This document shows positions 1-7,373 of a stretch of 23,877 nucleotides of DNA, one piece after another; the first letter of the stretch is position 1, and each line of letters opens with the position of its first letter. Source of the DNA: CF-161 sp035259145 (GTDB lineage: Bacteria; Chloroflexota; Dormibacteria; Dormibacterales; Dormibacteraceae); the NCBI GenBank assembly GCA_035259145.1, contig DATFWQ010000097.1:1-23877 (forward strand). The letters run 5' to 3'. The position numbers were made by a program, and so were the translations under genes. The notes below the pieces were generated by a model, which worked only from the letters and a program-made list of their open reading frames with translations, searched no databases and was not told where the DNA came from.

Positions 1-42
1 CCGGAAGCCATCCAGAAGTGGCGCGAGATCATGGGGGTTTGA
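1..42 (+). CDS. C-terminal end of probable ABC solute-binding protein (5' truncated)
   Basis: The window opens in a reading frame that gives PEAIQKWREIMGV and then a TGA stop. A short amphipathic tail of this kind (Q/R-W-R-E-I) is common at the C-terminus of iron-type periplasmic or lipoprotein binding proteins. The next gene, 40 bases downstream on the same strand, is a matching two-domain permease followed by its ATPase, which is the usual binding protein-permease-ATPase order. Only 13 residues are visible, so the assignment rests mainly on context. Confidence 0.5.
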   Translation, partial: PEAIQKWREIMGV

Positions 43-82
43 GCAGCCCAACGCCTGCTCCTGGCCATCGCATTTCTGAGCT

Positions 83-1810
83 GTGATCACCGCCGCCCGG
101 CCAAGGCGCCAGCAGCTGGTGCCGGCTGTGGCGTGGCGCCAGCAGGCCGGCTGGGTCGTGTGGATCGCGGCAGCCCTGGTGCTGCTCCTTCTGGTCCTTG
201 TACCTCTGGCGTGGCTGGCCCTCTCGTCGTTCCAGGACTCGACCACCGGGGCGCTGACTCTGCGGAACTACGTCTCAACGTTCAGCAAGCGGATCTACCT
301 GGAGCCTGTCCTCAACTCGTTCAAGCTGGCGGTCGCGGTGGCGGCCATCGCCGTCCTGGTTGGCACACCTCTGGCCTGGGTCGTCTCACGAACGGACATG
401 CCCGGCCGCCGGCTCATCCGGCCTCTGATACTCGCAGCGTTCGTCACGCCCTCGTTCCTTGGTGCGAACGCGTGGATCTTTCTCGCCGCACCCAACTCCG
501 GCTGGCTCAACCGGATCTGGCTGGCCCTCTTCGGGGGCGAGCACGGGCCCTTCAACGTGTTCAGCCTGCCAGGGGCTACCTTCGTCATCGCTCTCTACTC
601 CATCCCCTACACGTTCACGCTGGTGAGCGGAACCCTCGAACTGATGTCATCCGAGCTCGAGGACGCCGCCACGACACTCGGATCCGGCACCTGGCGCACG
701 ACCTGGCAGGTCACGCTGCCGCTGGCGCTGCCCGCCATCCTCAGCGGCTTTCTTCTCAGCTTCCTGGAAGCCCTTGAGCTTTTCGGGCCGCCGGCGTTCC
801 TCTTGATCCCCGCGCGCCAGCAAGTGATGACGACCCAGCTCTACCTGTTCTTCTCGCAGTTCCCGCCTCAGCTCGAGGTGGCAGCAGCGTACGCGATGCC
901 GCTGCTCCTCGTGACGATCTGCCTTCTCTTCTTCCAGCGCCGGATCCTGGGCCGGCGGCGCTTCGTGACCGTCACCGGCAAAGGCGGCGTGCGGCGGCGG
1001 ACGAGGCTGGGCCCCTGGCGATGGCCGGCGCTGGGATTGGCGCTGATCCCGCCCGCCCTGTCCGTGATCCTGCCCTACGGCGCCCTCCTGCTCGTGTCGC
1101 TGGAGCACGTCTGGGGCAAGGGCCCCTTCGCACCCGGCAACTTGACCGGCTACTGGTATCGCTGGGCGATCCTTGACAACGCCACCACCAGAGAAGCCAT
1201 CGTGCACTCGCTCGAATACTCGGCCGGGGCGGCCACCATCGCGGTGATCGTCGCCACGCTTGTCGCCTACATGGTGGTGAGGCGCATGGTTCCACTCACC
1301 TCATTGCTTGGGTTCACGGCGATGGCGCCCTTCGTCGTGCCCGGCATCGTTCTCGCGATCGGCTTCTTTGCCGCCTACTCACATCCCCCGATCCTGCTTT
1401 ACGGAACTGCCGGGATCCTGATCGCGGCATACGCCACCCGGTTTCTGCCAATAGCGTTCAGCAATGCCTCCGGGATCCTGCGGGGCATAAACGTCGACCT
1501 GGAGAACGCGGCGCGGACTCTGGGAGCCGGTCGCATCCACACGCTCCTGTCGGTCACCGTGCCGCTCCTGCGTACGGGCCTTCTGAGCGGTTGGCTGCTG
1601 GTGTTCATCCCCGCGCTGCGTGAGCTGTCCGCCTCCGTCTTCCTGTTCACGCCACGCACCCAGGTCGTCACCACGGTGATCTTCGACTTCAGCGACGCCG
1701 GCAACTACGAAGCGGTTTCGACCATGGGAGTGCTCATGATGTTGATCACGTTTCTGATCGTGGTCGTGGCGTACCGGTTCATTGGCAGGGAGGTGACCCG
1801 AGCGCGGTGA
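83..1810 (+). CDS. Iron-type ABC transporter permease, two fused permease domains
   Basis: This 575-residue inner-membrane protein forms the translocation channel of an ABC importer of the FbpB/ThiP/phosphonate class. It has about twelve hydrophobic segments in two homologous halves. Each half carries the cytoplasmic EAA loop that docks on the ATPase: EDAATTLGSGTWRTTWQVTL near residues 192-211 and ENAARTLGAGRIHTLLSVTV near 473-492. A length of about 550-580 with two EAA loops is normal for fused permeases that take iron or another small oxidised ligand. The start is GTG with an Arg-rich cytoplasmic N-terminus before the first helix (about residues 25-47). The stop overlaps the ATPase start by four bases (GTGA), so the two are probably translationally coupled. 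Ferric iron is the most likely substrate by family, but thiamine or aminoethylphosphonate relatives cannot be excluded. Confidence 0.9.
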   Translation: MITAARPRRQQLVPAVAWRQQAGWVVWIAAALVLLLLVLVPLAWLALSSFQDSTTGALTLRNYVSTFSKRIYLEPVLNSFKLAVAVAAIAVLVGTPLAWVVSRTDMPGRRLIRPLILAAFVTPSFLGANAWIFLAAPNSGWLNRIWLALFGGEHGPFNVFSLPGATFVIALYSIPYTFTLVSGTLELMSSELEDAATTLGSGTWRTTWQVTLPLALPAILSGFLLSFLEALELFGPPAFLLIPARQQVMTTQLYLFFSQFPPQLEVAAAYAMPLLLVTICLLFFQRRILGRRRFVTVTGKGGVRRRTRLGPWRWPALGLALIPPALSVILPYGALLLVSLEHVWGKGPFAPGNLTGYWYRWAILDNATTREAIVHSLEYSAGAATIAVIVATLVAYMVVRRMVPLTSLLGFTAMAPFVVPGIVLAIGFFAAYSHPPILLYGTAGILIAAYATRFLPIAFSNASGILRGINVDLENAARTLGAGRIHTLLSVTVPLLRTGLLSGWLLVFIPALRELSASVFLFTPRTQVVTTVIFDFSDAGNYEAVSTMGVLMMLITFLIVVVAYRFIGREVTRAR

Positions 1811-2826
1811 TCGAGATCGTCGGTCTTCGCAAGACGTACGGGGATACGGCGGCGGTTGACAGCATCGACCTCGAGGTGCGAGACGGCGAGGTGATGGCGC
1901 TTCTCGGCCCTTCGGGCTGTGGCAAGACGACGACGCTTCAGCTGCTGGCCGGCTTCCTGGCGCCGGACGCGGGAGAGATAAGAGTGGGGGGCCGGCCGCT
2001 CTCCAGCCCGCGCTCTGTGGTTCCGCCGGAGCGCCGCAACATGTCGCTGATCTTTCAGAGCTACGCCGTCTGGCCCCACAAGACTGTGCGGGAGAACGTG
2101 GCCTTCGGCCTGCATGTGCGCAAGCTGCCCAGGCAGGAGATCAGAGAGCGCGTGCTCCGTATCCTGGACACTGTAAGGCTCGATCTCCTGGCCGACCGCT
2201 ATCCGGACGAGCTCTCAGGAGGCCAGCAGCAGCGGGTCGCGCTTGCCCGGGCCCTCGTCGTCGAGCCGGAGATCCTCCTCCTGGACGAGCCGCTCTCCAA
2301 CCTGGATGCGAACCTCCGGGAGGAGATGCGGTTCGAGATCCGCCGCCTTCATGACGCGACCGGCATCACCATGGTGTACGTCACACACGACCAGGGCGAA
2401 GCCATGGTCATCGCGGACCGTGTAGCCGTGATGAACCATGGACGTCTCGAGCAGGTGGCTCCACCAGAGGAGGTCTACGAGCGGCCCACAACCAGGTTCG
2501 TGGCCTCGTTCATAGGCCGCACCAACGTCCTTGTCTACGAGCCCTCACGGTTGGAGGTGGCGCAGGCGCCCGTGAGCCCGGGTAAGCACGTCGTCTGCAT
2601 CCGCCCGCACGAGGTCCTGCTGGAAGAGCCGCCCAACGGTCGTTGCAACCGCCTCGCCGGCCGCGTGGTTCGCACGGCTTACCTGGGCGAGGCTCGGGAC
2701 TTCGAGGTGGAGCTGGACTCCGGCGAGCGGCTCCGAATCCTGGCTCCACCGTCCACGCGACGGAGGCTGGGTGAGCAGGTGGAGGTCTTCCTTCCGGTGC
2801 AGAGCTGCCGCGTCGTCTCCGAATAA
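1807..2826 (+). CDS. ABC transporter ATP-binding protein (FbpC/PotA-like)
   Basis: This 339-residue cytoplasmic ATPase powers the permease encoded just upstream. All nucleotide-binding motifs are intact: Walker A GPSGCGKTTT (about residues 35-44), Q-loop FQSYAVWPHKTV (about 83), signature LSGGQQQRVALARAL (about 137), Walker B ILLLDEPLSNLD (about 158) and the H-loop THDQGEA (about 196). The C-terminal third (about residues 240-339) is a TOBE-type regulatory domain, as in FbpC, PotA and CysA relatives. The GTG start overlaps the permease stop in GTGA. No transport gene follows, so the operon appears to end here. The Q-loop variant AVWPH is common in iron and aminoethylphosphonate type ATPases. 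Substrate assignment rests on the partner genes. Confidence 0.93.
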   Translation: MIEIVGLRKTYGDTAAVDSIDLEVRDGEVMALLGPSGCGKTTTLQLLAGFLAPDAGEIRVGGRPLSSPRSVVPPERRNMSLIFQSYAVWPHKTVRENVAFGLHVRKLPRQEIRERVLRILDTVRLDLLADRYPDELSGGQQQRVALARALVVEPEILLLDEPLSNLDANLREEMRFEIRRLHDATGITMVYVTHDQGEAMVIADRVAVMNHGRLEQVAPPEEVYERPTTRFVASFIGRTNVLVYEPSRLEVAQAPVSPGKHVVCIRPHEVLLEEPPNGRCNRLAGRVVRTAYLGEARDFEVELDSGERLRILAPPSTRRRLGEQVEVFLPVQSCRVVSE

Positions 2827-2836
2827 CAGATCGGTA

Positions 2837-3046
2837 CTACAGGAGGAAGATCGTCGCTCCCAGGCGCCGCCAACCGGCATCAGCGGTGAGCACGACGTCG
2901 GCGCTCAGCGTCGAACCCGTCGCGACAACCAGATCGTGCTCAGCCGCGAAGAGGGCCTGGCCGATCGCCGGCTCTGGGCGAGCCTTCTCGCCGGCTTGAC
3001 TCGCTCTTTCATGAGTCGGGCTTAGCGGGCAAATCGATCCCCCTTG
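2837..3046 (-). pseudogene. Possible PIN-domain (VapC-like) C-terminal remnant
   Basis: The 280-base gap between the ATPase and the ferritin-like gene has no plausible forward gene. On the minus strand a frame stays open from 3046 to a TAG at 2837-2839. It encodes a stretch including AIGQALFAAEHDLVVATGST followed by LSADVVLTADAGWRRLG. An Ala-rich helix, a small Asp-containing loop and a VLTAD strand followed by W-R-x-L resemble the end of PIN-domain ribonucleases such as VapC. The frame has no ATG or suitable GTG at its head and is closed upstream by TAG at 3047-3049, so the catalytic N-terminus is missing. I read it as a decayed toxin fragment. The family call is by eye and is tentative. Confidence 0.35.
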
Positions 3047-3108
3047 CTAACCATCAATAATGTGGCCACGCACGCCTGAGAGTGCCCAGCCGCCCGGAGG
3101 CGACCACT

Positions 3109-4392
3109 ATGCTGCCCGGTATGGCCGAACCACGGATCGTCGTCGAGCATCGTGAGCATCTCTGGTATCTGCTGGCCGAGGCGGCCCAGCTGGAGCACGG
3201 CATCATGTGCCAGTACCTCTATGCAGGCTTCAGCTTGAAGCAGGGCGTCGATGAGGGCCTGTCAGAGGAACAGCTCGCTGCGATCAATCGGTGGCGCACC
3301 ATCGTGCACGGCATCGCGGTGCAGGAGATGCTTCATCTCGTCCTGGTGGCCAACCTCATGTCCGCCATCGGGGCGGCGCCCACGTTCACGCGACCCAACT
3401 TCCCGCGCCGGTCCGATTATTTCCCGCCCAGCGTCCAGCTCGACCTGCTGCCGTTCGGCGAGGCGGCGCTGACTCACTTCCTGTATCTGGAGCGGCCAGA
3501 AGGTATGGAGCGGGTTGACGCGGAGGGGTTCGTGCCGCTGAAGCCGTCTCCAGAGCCGGTCTCGCCGGGCGAGGACTTTCCCCGCGCACAGGACTTCGCC
3601 ACCGTCGGGCACCTGTATCGTGGGATCGCCGATGGGCTGCGCCGCCTGGCTGAGCGGATGGGCGAGCGGGGTCTCTTCGTCGGCTCACCTCAGGCCCAGG
3701 CCACCCAGGATGCGTTCCACATGCCCGGGCTGATCGCGGTGACTGACCTCGAGTCGGCCCTCGCGGCGGTGAACGAGATCATCGAGCAGGGTGAGGGGGC
3801 GCGCGGCGACTGGCAAACCGCACATTACGGGCGCTTCCTGGAGGTCTACCACGACCATGCATCAATGCGCGCGCGTGACGCCGACTTCGAAGCGGCACGA
3901 CCCGTGCTGGCGGCGTTCACGAGCCAGCCGTTTGACGTCGCCGAGCCGCAGCCTTTGATCACCGACCCCACGACAAGCGCCGTCGCAGACCTGTTCAACA
4001 TGGGCTATGAGGTGCTGCTCCAGACCCTGACCCGCTACTTCACGCACACCGACGAGAACCCGGAGCAGCTCTCTGTGCTTACGAGCACGGCCCTTGGCCT
4101 GATGACAGGCGTCCTGCGCCGGCTTGGCAACGCCCTTACGAGGCTGCCGGTGGGAGCTGAACATCCAGCTCACACGGCCGGACCTACGTTCCAGATGTAC
4201 TACCAGATGGGCAACTTCGTGCCCTGGCGTGAAGCCGCCTGGATGCTGCTCCGAGAGCGCATGGGCCATCTGTCGGACCGCTGCTCCGAACTGGGGAGCA
4301 GTGACGGGAATCCCTCGGAGGTCGCATCGGCGGCCAGCTCGGCAGGCCGGCTGGCGGACAGGCTTGCTGCGCACCTGACGCTCGATCACTGA
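3109..4392 (+). CDS. Ferritin-like domain protein (VioB/iminophenyl-pyruvate dimer synthase type)
   Basis: The protein is 427 residues from ATG 3109, chosen because GGAGG at 3096-3100 lies eight bases upstream. A GTG at 3082 would add nine residues. The N-terminal half is a helical ferritin-like domain of the type found in VioB and related enzymes: LWYLLAEAAQLEHGIMCQYL at about 18-37 and QEMLHLVLVANLMSAIGAAP at about 72-91. E29, E73 and H76 are candidate diiron ligands. The C-terminal part (about 295-400) holds further long helices and a PTFQMYYQMGNFVPWREAAW block. In violacein-type pathways relatives dimerise an imine, but stand-alone copies in many soil bacteria have no known function. It follows an iron-type importer, which would suit a metal-dependent oxidase, though a 280-base gap separates them. 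No signal peptide is visible. Confidence 0.8.
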   Translation: MLPGMAEPRIVVEHREHLWYLLAEAAQLEHGIMCQYLYAGFSLKQGVDEGLSEEQLAAINRWRTIVHGIAVQEMLHLVLVANLMSAIGAAPTFTRPNFPRRSDYFPPSVQLDLLPFGEAALTHFLYLERPEGMERVDAEGFVPLKPSPEPVSPGEDFPRAQDFATVGHLYRGIADGLRRLAERMGERGLFVGSPQAQATQDAFHMPGLIAVTDLESALAAVNEIIEQGEGARGDWQTAHYGRFLEVYHDHASMRARDADFEAARPVLAAFTSQPFDVAEPQPLITDPTTSAVADLFNMGYEVLLQTLTRYFTHTDENPEQLSVLTSTALGLMTGVLRRLGNALTRLPVGAEHPAHTAGPTFQMYYQMGNFVPWREAAWMLLRERMGHLSDRCSELGSSDGNPSEVASAASSAGRLADRLAAHLTLDH

Positions 4393-4494
4393 TCGGCGGT
4401 CCGAATAACCGGCGGCTCTCCAGCGTCTAACGGTCAGGACGAAGGATCTCGGTCGGCGCCTCCAGGAGCCGCCGATCGGAGGAGGAGCAGAGAC

Positions 4495-4857
4495 TTGAGA
4501 AGACTCGCAGTCGCGGTCATCGCCGCCCTCGCGCTCGTGGGCACCGGCACGGCGGTCGCCGTCAGAGCCCATGACCCAGGGATCGCCAACCAGCCCTCGT
4601 CGGCCGAGAGCAACGGCAGTGCGACCGAGCACGGCGCCAACCAACAAAGCAGCAACAACACATCCGAGGCGTGCGAGGAGGAAGAGGACAACGACGAGCA
4701 GAACGACGCCGACAATCAGTCGGAGGTGTGCGAGCAGCAGCAAGACTTCAACGAACAGCACGGCGCCAACCACCAATCAAAGGCGTCCGAGCAGCAGCAT
4801 GGCGCGGACCAGCAGGACAGAGCCAGAGAGCCGGAGGCGTCCGAGCAGCGCACCTAG
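4495..4857 (+). CDS. Small secreted Asn/Gln/Glu-rich repeat protein
   Basis: The protein is 120 residues and starts at TTG 4495, with GGAGGAG at 4481-4487 eight bases upstream. That Shine-Dalgarno is what decides this unusual start. Residues 1-25 are a signal peptide or membrane anchor (MRRLAVAVIAALALVGTGTA, then VAVRAHD). The rest is disordered and highly polar. A 19-residue degenerate repeat begins at residues 57 (SEACEEEEDNDEQ), 76 (SEVCEQQQDFNEQ) and 95 (SKASEQQHGADQQ), with a shortened fourth copy at the end. Cysteines occur only in the first two repeats (C60, C79). The stop lies three bases before the next gene, so it belongs to the anti-sigma-like/sigma unit. I recognise no family. It may be a cell-surface or extracytoplasmic partner of the regulatory pair, but that is inference. 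Confidence 0.7.
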   Translation: MRRLAVAVIAALALVGTGTAVAVRAHDPGIANQPSSAESNGSATEHGANQQSSNNTSEACEEEEDNDEQNDADNQSEVCEQQQDFNEQHGANHQSKASEQQHGADQQDRAREPEASEQRT

Positions 4858-4860
4858 AGA

Positions 4861-5730
4861 ATGCTGCATCGTCACCTGACGCTCGAGCGGTACGAGCTGC
4901 TGCTGGAGGAGGACGGCCCGGCAGCGGCTCGGCTGAAGGAGAAGGCGAAGGCATGTCGCGTGTGTGCGGCGGCCCTGGCGGAGGCACCGCTGGCGCCCTT
5001 GCTGGCGGCCTGGATGGCCCCGGTCTCGACGGCCAGGCCGGTCGACTGGAGAAAGACCCTCGGGCGGGCTGCGACACCGCCCTCACGGCAGCCGCAGCGC
5101 AGACGCACTCATGCTGGGCGTCTTGCGGCTGTAGGCGCGGCCCTGCTGGGCCTCTCGTTTGCCACAGCGCTGCCGGCCGCGGCCGGCACGGCCCCGAACT
5201 CGGTCCTCTTCCCCGTGCGTGGCGTTGAGGAGGAAGCCCGCTGGAGGCTGACGCCTGAGCCGGACAGGGCTGGCCTTGAGGCCGATCTGGCCGCGGCCTA
5301 CCTCTGGCAGGCCAGGGTCAGCGCAGCGCATCGTGACAGCGAGGGCTATCAGGCGGCGATGCGGCGCTTCTTCACCTGGGCGGAACGCCTCAAGGCCGAC
5401 ATCGCCAAGGCGCCTCCGGCCCAGCGCTCGAGCGCGCGTGAGGCCGTCGGCGCAGCTTTACCACTGGTGTCCCCCCTGGCCACCCGTGGTCCGGACCCGG
5501 CGCAGGCGCGCAGGGCGCAGTCGATCATCGAGGACGTCGAGCAGGAGTCCCAGGAAGGCGACGACAGGCAGGATGGGGTACAGCAGCGAAGCCATCGGAC
5601 TCGAGGCCGGCAGACTGGCGCGGACGCAGCCGGCAGCCAGGAAATGCCGAGTGACGGTTCTTCACCGGCGACCACCCAGGAATCGCCCACCGAGCAGGGC
5701 GCTGGGCGGGGCTCGGCCGGCGTCCCATAG
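4861..5730 (+). CDS. Anti-sigma-like membrane protein with DUF5667-like extracytoplasmic region
   Basis: The protein is 289 residues. The N-terminus (1-85) is cytoplasmic by the positive-inside rule and holds a C32-x2-C35 pair in a setting like a zf-HC2 anti-sigma zinc finger. The usual His a few residues before the first Cys is replaced by Lys, leaving only H3 and H5 as possible ligands. One transmembrane helix spans about 86-108. The exported part begins APNSVLFPVRGVEEEARWRL and then T-P-E-P, which matches the DUF5667-type pattern (start of helix, Pro-Val, Thr-Pro-x-Pro). Acidic, Gln-rich disorder follows from about residue 225. It sits three bases after the repeat protein and five before the ECF sigma gene. 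I infer that it restrains that sigma factor. The start ATG has only a weak purine-rich site and probably relies on coupling. Confidence 0.68.
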   Translation: MLHRHLTLERYELLLEEDGPAAARLKEKAKACRVCAAALAEAPLAPLLAAWMAPVSTARPVDWRKTLGRAATPPSRQPQRRRTHAGRLAAVGAALLGLSFATALPAAAGTAPNSVLFPVRGVEEEARWRLTPEPDRAGLEADLAAAYLWQARVSAAHRDSEGYQAAMRRFFTWAERLKADIAKAPPAQRSSAREAVGAALPLVSPLATRGPDPAQARRAQSIIEDVEQESQEGDDRQDGVQQRSHRTRGRQTGADAAGSQEMPSDGSSPATTQESPTEQGAGRGSAGVP

Positions 5731-5735
5731 GGAGC

Positions 5736-6287
5736 ATGGCTATCAGCCACGAGCACGATGACGCTTCCGATGCTCGGCTGCCGACCGACCAGTATCTCCT
5801 GAAGCGGGCTGCCGCCGGCGACGGGGGAGCCTTCGGCCAGCTGGCCGAACGGCTCACGCCACAGCTCAGGCGAGTGCTGTTCCGGCTCGGTCTGACTGAA
5901 GCCGAGGTCGAGGACAGTCTGCAGGATGCACTGATCCGCATCTGGCATGGCTCTGCCGGATTCGAGGGGCGGTCCGCCGTGTCCACATGGGCCTGCCGCA
6001 TCGCCCTGAACCTTGGCATTTCCGCACTGCGTACTCGGAAGGCTGCCACCCCCTCGTGGCCGATGGCGGTCGCGGACGCAGAGACTGCCTGGGAGGGCCG
6101 GCAGCAGGCCCGGGCAGTGCGTGAGGCGATCATGGAACTCCCGGTCCGGCTTCGCGCGGTGATCGTCCTCCGCGAGTTCGAAGGAATGACCTACCGGACC
6201 ATCGCCGAGATCCTCGATGTCCCGGTCGGAACCGTGATGTCGCGCCTCCACGCGGCGAGGGCCAGGCTGCGCCGACGCCTGAGCTGA
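5736..6287 (+). CDS. ECF-family RNA polymerase sigma factor
   Basis: The protein is 183 residues, the usual length for a group 4 (ECF) sigma factor. Region 2, about residues 35-90, carries VEDSLQDALIRIWHG and the -10 recognition and melting helix ending STWACRIALNLGISALR. Region 4, about residues 130-183, has LPVRLRAVIVLREFEGMTYR followed by the TIAEILDVPVGTVMSRLHAA helix-turn-helix that reads the -35 element. Sigma-1.1 and region 3 are absent, as expected. The gene follows its likely anti-sigma partner by five bases. This is the reverse of the commoner sigma-then-anti-sigma order. The repeat protein, anti-sigma-like protein and sigma factor probably form one transcript and may be autoregulated. 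I could not identify a convincing ECF promoter upstream. Confidence 0.93.
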   Translation: MAISHEHDDASDARLPTDQYLLKRAAAGDGGAFGQLAERLTPQLRRVLFRLGLTEAEVEDSLQDALIRIWHGSAGFEGRSAVSTWACRIALNLGISALRTRKAATPSWPMAVADAETAWEGRQQARAVREAIMELPVRLRAVIVLREFEGMTYRTIAEILDVPVGTVMSRLHAARARLRRRLS

Positions 6288-6310
6288 GTCAGGGCGCGTA
6301 CAAGGTGCGC

Positions 6311-7300
6311 TCAGGGAATCCTGTCCAGCTCGAGCGTCTGCCTGCCGACGAAGTGCTGAGGACCGAAAAGGCCCTGAGACAGGGGCGGCAACGAGCCCTG
6401 CAGGGCCGGCGGCACCGACGGCGTCGGCAGTCCCGGGAACCCCAGGAATGTGATGGTCTCGTCGGTGCTGTCGACGGTCGTCATCTTCTCCACCTGGTCG
6501 GTCTTCACATCGAACCAGGTGGTGGCGTCGGTACTGGAGGTGCCCTGAATGTGCAGCTGGCCGGCTATGGGCGCAGGGATCGGCAGCGGCGGCGGACTGG
6601 CGAGTCCGCCGGTCGCTGACATCGCCTTCTGGAGATCGAATGTGAAGTCCATAGGCACTGTGGCGGTGGTCTCAATGACCGCCGCCCTGCCGCTCTTGAG
6701 GTTGTCGTAGCGGAGGAACCGGTTCTCGGTCGTGTACGTGATGCCGCCCTGACCGAACGGATTGGGCCGGGTGAAGGACTTCGTCCACGTTTCGCCGGGC
6801 TTGACGGAGTGGCCGGGCAAGATTGCCAGGAACTGGTCTGTGCCGGGTGGCCCAAGGCCCTGCGCCCCGGAGAAGGGCGACGGCGGCCCTGAGGGTCCGC
6901 CGCCCGAGACGATCTCCCCCGTGGGTGCAACCTGGAACTGGATGTGCTGAGTGGTCGTGGTGGTCGTCGACGTGGTGGTGGAGCCAGGCAGGAAGCTCCC
7001 TATGAAGGTCGTCTTCAGATTGGCCAGGGTCAGGTCGACGGTGGTGTTCCCATTCGCGTCCACGGAGACGACCATCCAGGTGGCATCGGCGCTGGCGTCT
7101 GCCTTGAAGGGCAACTCAGTGCCCTGGCCCATTGTCATGGTGGCCTGCAGCGCCGAGCGGTAGTGATAGCGATAGGTGTCGCCCACCTTGAAGGCGATCC
7201 TGATCATGGACGCCTGGTCAGGTTGAGGGTTGGTCGAGTTGCTGCAGGCCGTCAGCACCAGCAGTACGGCTCCAGGAGCCACGCACCTCCTCCCGATCAC
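6311..7300 (-). CDS. Putative lipoprotein, DUF6263-like
   Basis: This is a secreted lipoprotein of about 329 residues when started at GTG 7300. That choice gives a compact signal peptide, MIGRRCVAPGAVLLVLTAC, with Arg-Arg, a hydrophobic core and a lipobox LTAC. A TTG at 7336 would add 12 residues, and a GTG at 7282 has a GGGAGG site six bases upstream but would lose the Arg pair. The mature part begins with a polar linker, then a domain starting FKVGDTYRYHYRSALQATMT and running through VVSVDANGNTTVDLTLANLK, a beta-rich pattern seen in DUF6263-type lipoproteins. A Thr-rich tract (TTTSTTTTTT) follows, and Pro-rich segments lie near the C-terminus. Function is unknown. It is divergent from the MFS exporter and faces the sigma gene end to end (23 bases apart). 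Confidence 0.72.
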   Translation of the reverse strand: MIGRRCVAPGAVLLVLTACSNSTNPQPDQASMIRIAFKVGDTYRYHYRSALQATMTMGQGTELPFKADASADATWMVVSVDANGNTTVDLTLANLKTTFIGSFLPGSTTTSTTTTTTQHIQFQVAPTGEIVSGGGPSGPPSPFSGAQGLGPPGTDQFLAILPGHSVKPGETWTKSFTRPNPFGQGGITYTTENRFLRYDNLKSGRAAVIETTATVPMDFTFDLQKAMSATGGLASPPPLPIPAPIAGQLHIQGTSSTDATTWFDVKTDQVEKMTTVDSTDETITFLGFPGLPTPSVPPALQGSLPPLSQGLFGPQHFVGRQTLELDRIP

Positions 7301-7373
7301 GAGCAAAACGGTAAGCCAATCGGATGGTCGGCACAAGCGCCCTAAAGCGCTGACCCATCAAACTGGTGGGGAC
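7301..7373. promoter_or_regulatory. Divergent promoter region between lipoprotein and MFS exporter
   Basis: About 73 bases separate the chosen start of the minus-strand lipoprotein from the plus-strand exporter, so promoters for both must lie here or just inside the gene ends. I see a small inverted repeat, AGCGC (7336-7340) and GCGCT (7347-7351), with a six-base spacer, which could be part of an operator. No convincing -35/-10 pair is visible. A GGTGGGG run precedes the exporter start. Confidence 0.35.

Noticed and set aside
4404..4427. ECF-type promoter (AATAAC ... CGTC) before the repeat-protein gene
   Set aside because: The spacing (14 bases) and the -35 match are poor for an ECF promoter, so I do not call it.
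3862..4776. 304-residue minus-strand gene
   Set aside because: It lies opposite the ferritin-like and repeat-protein genes and has no recognisable domain; the Val/Leu-rich start is the complement of the Asn/Gln-rich repeats.
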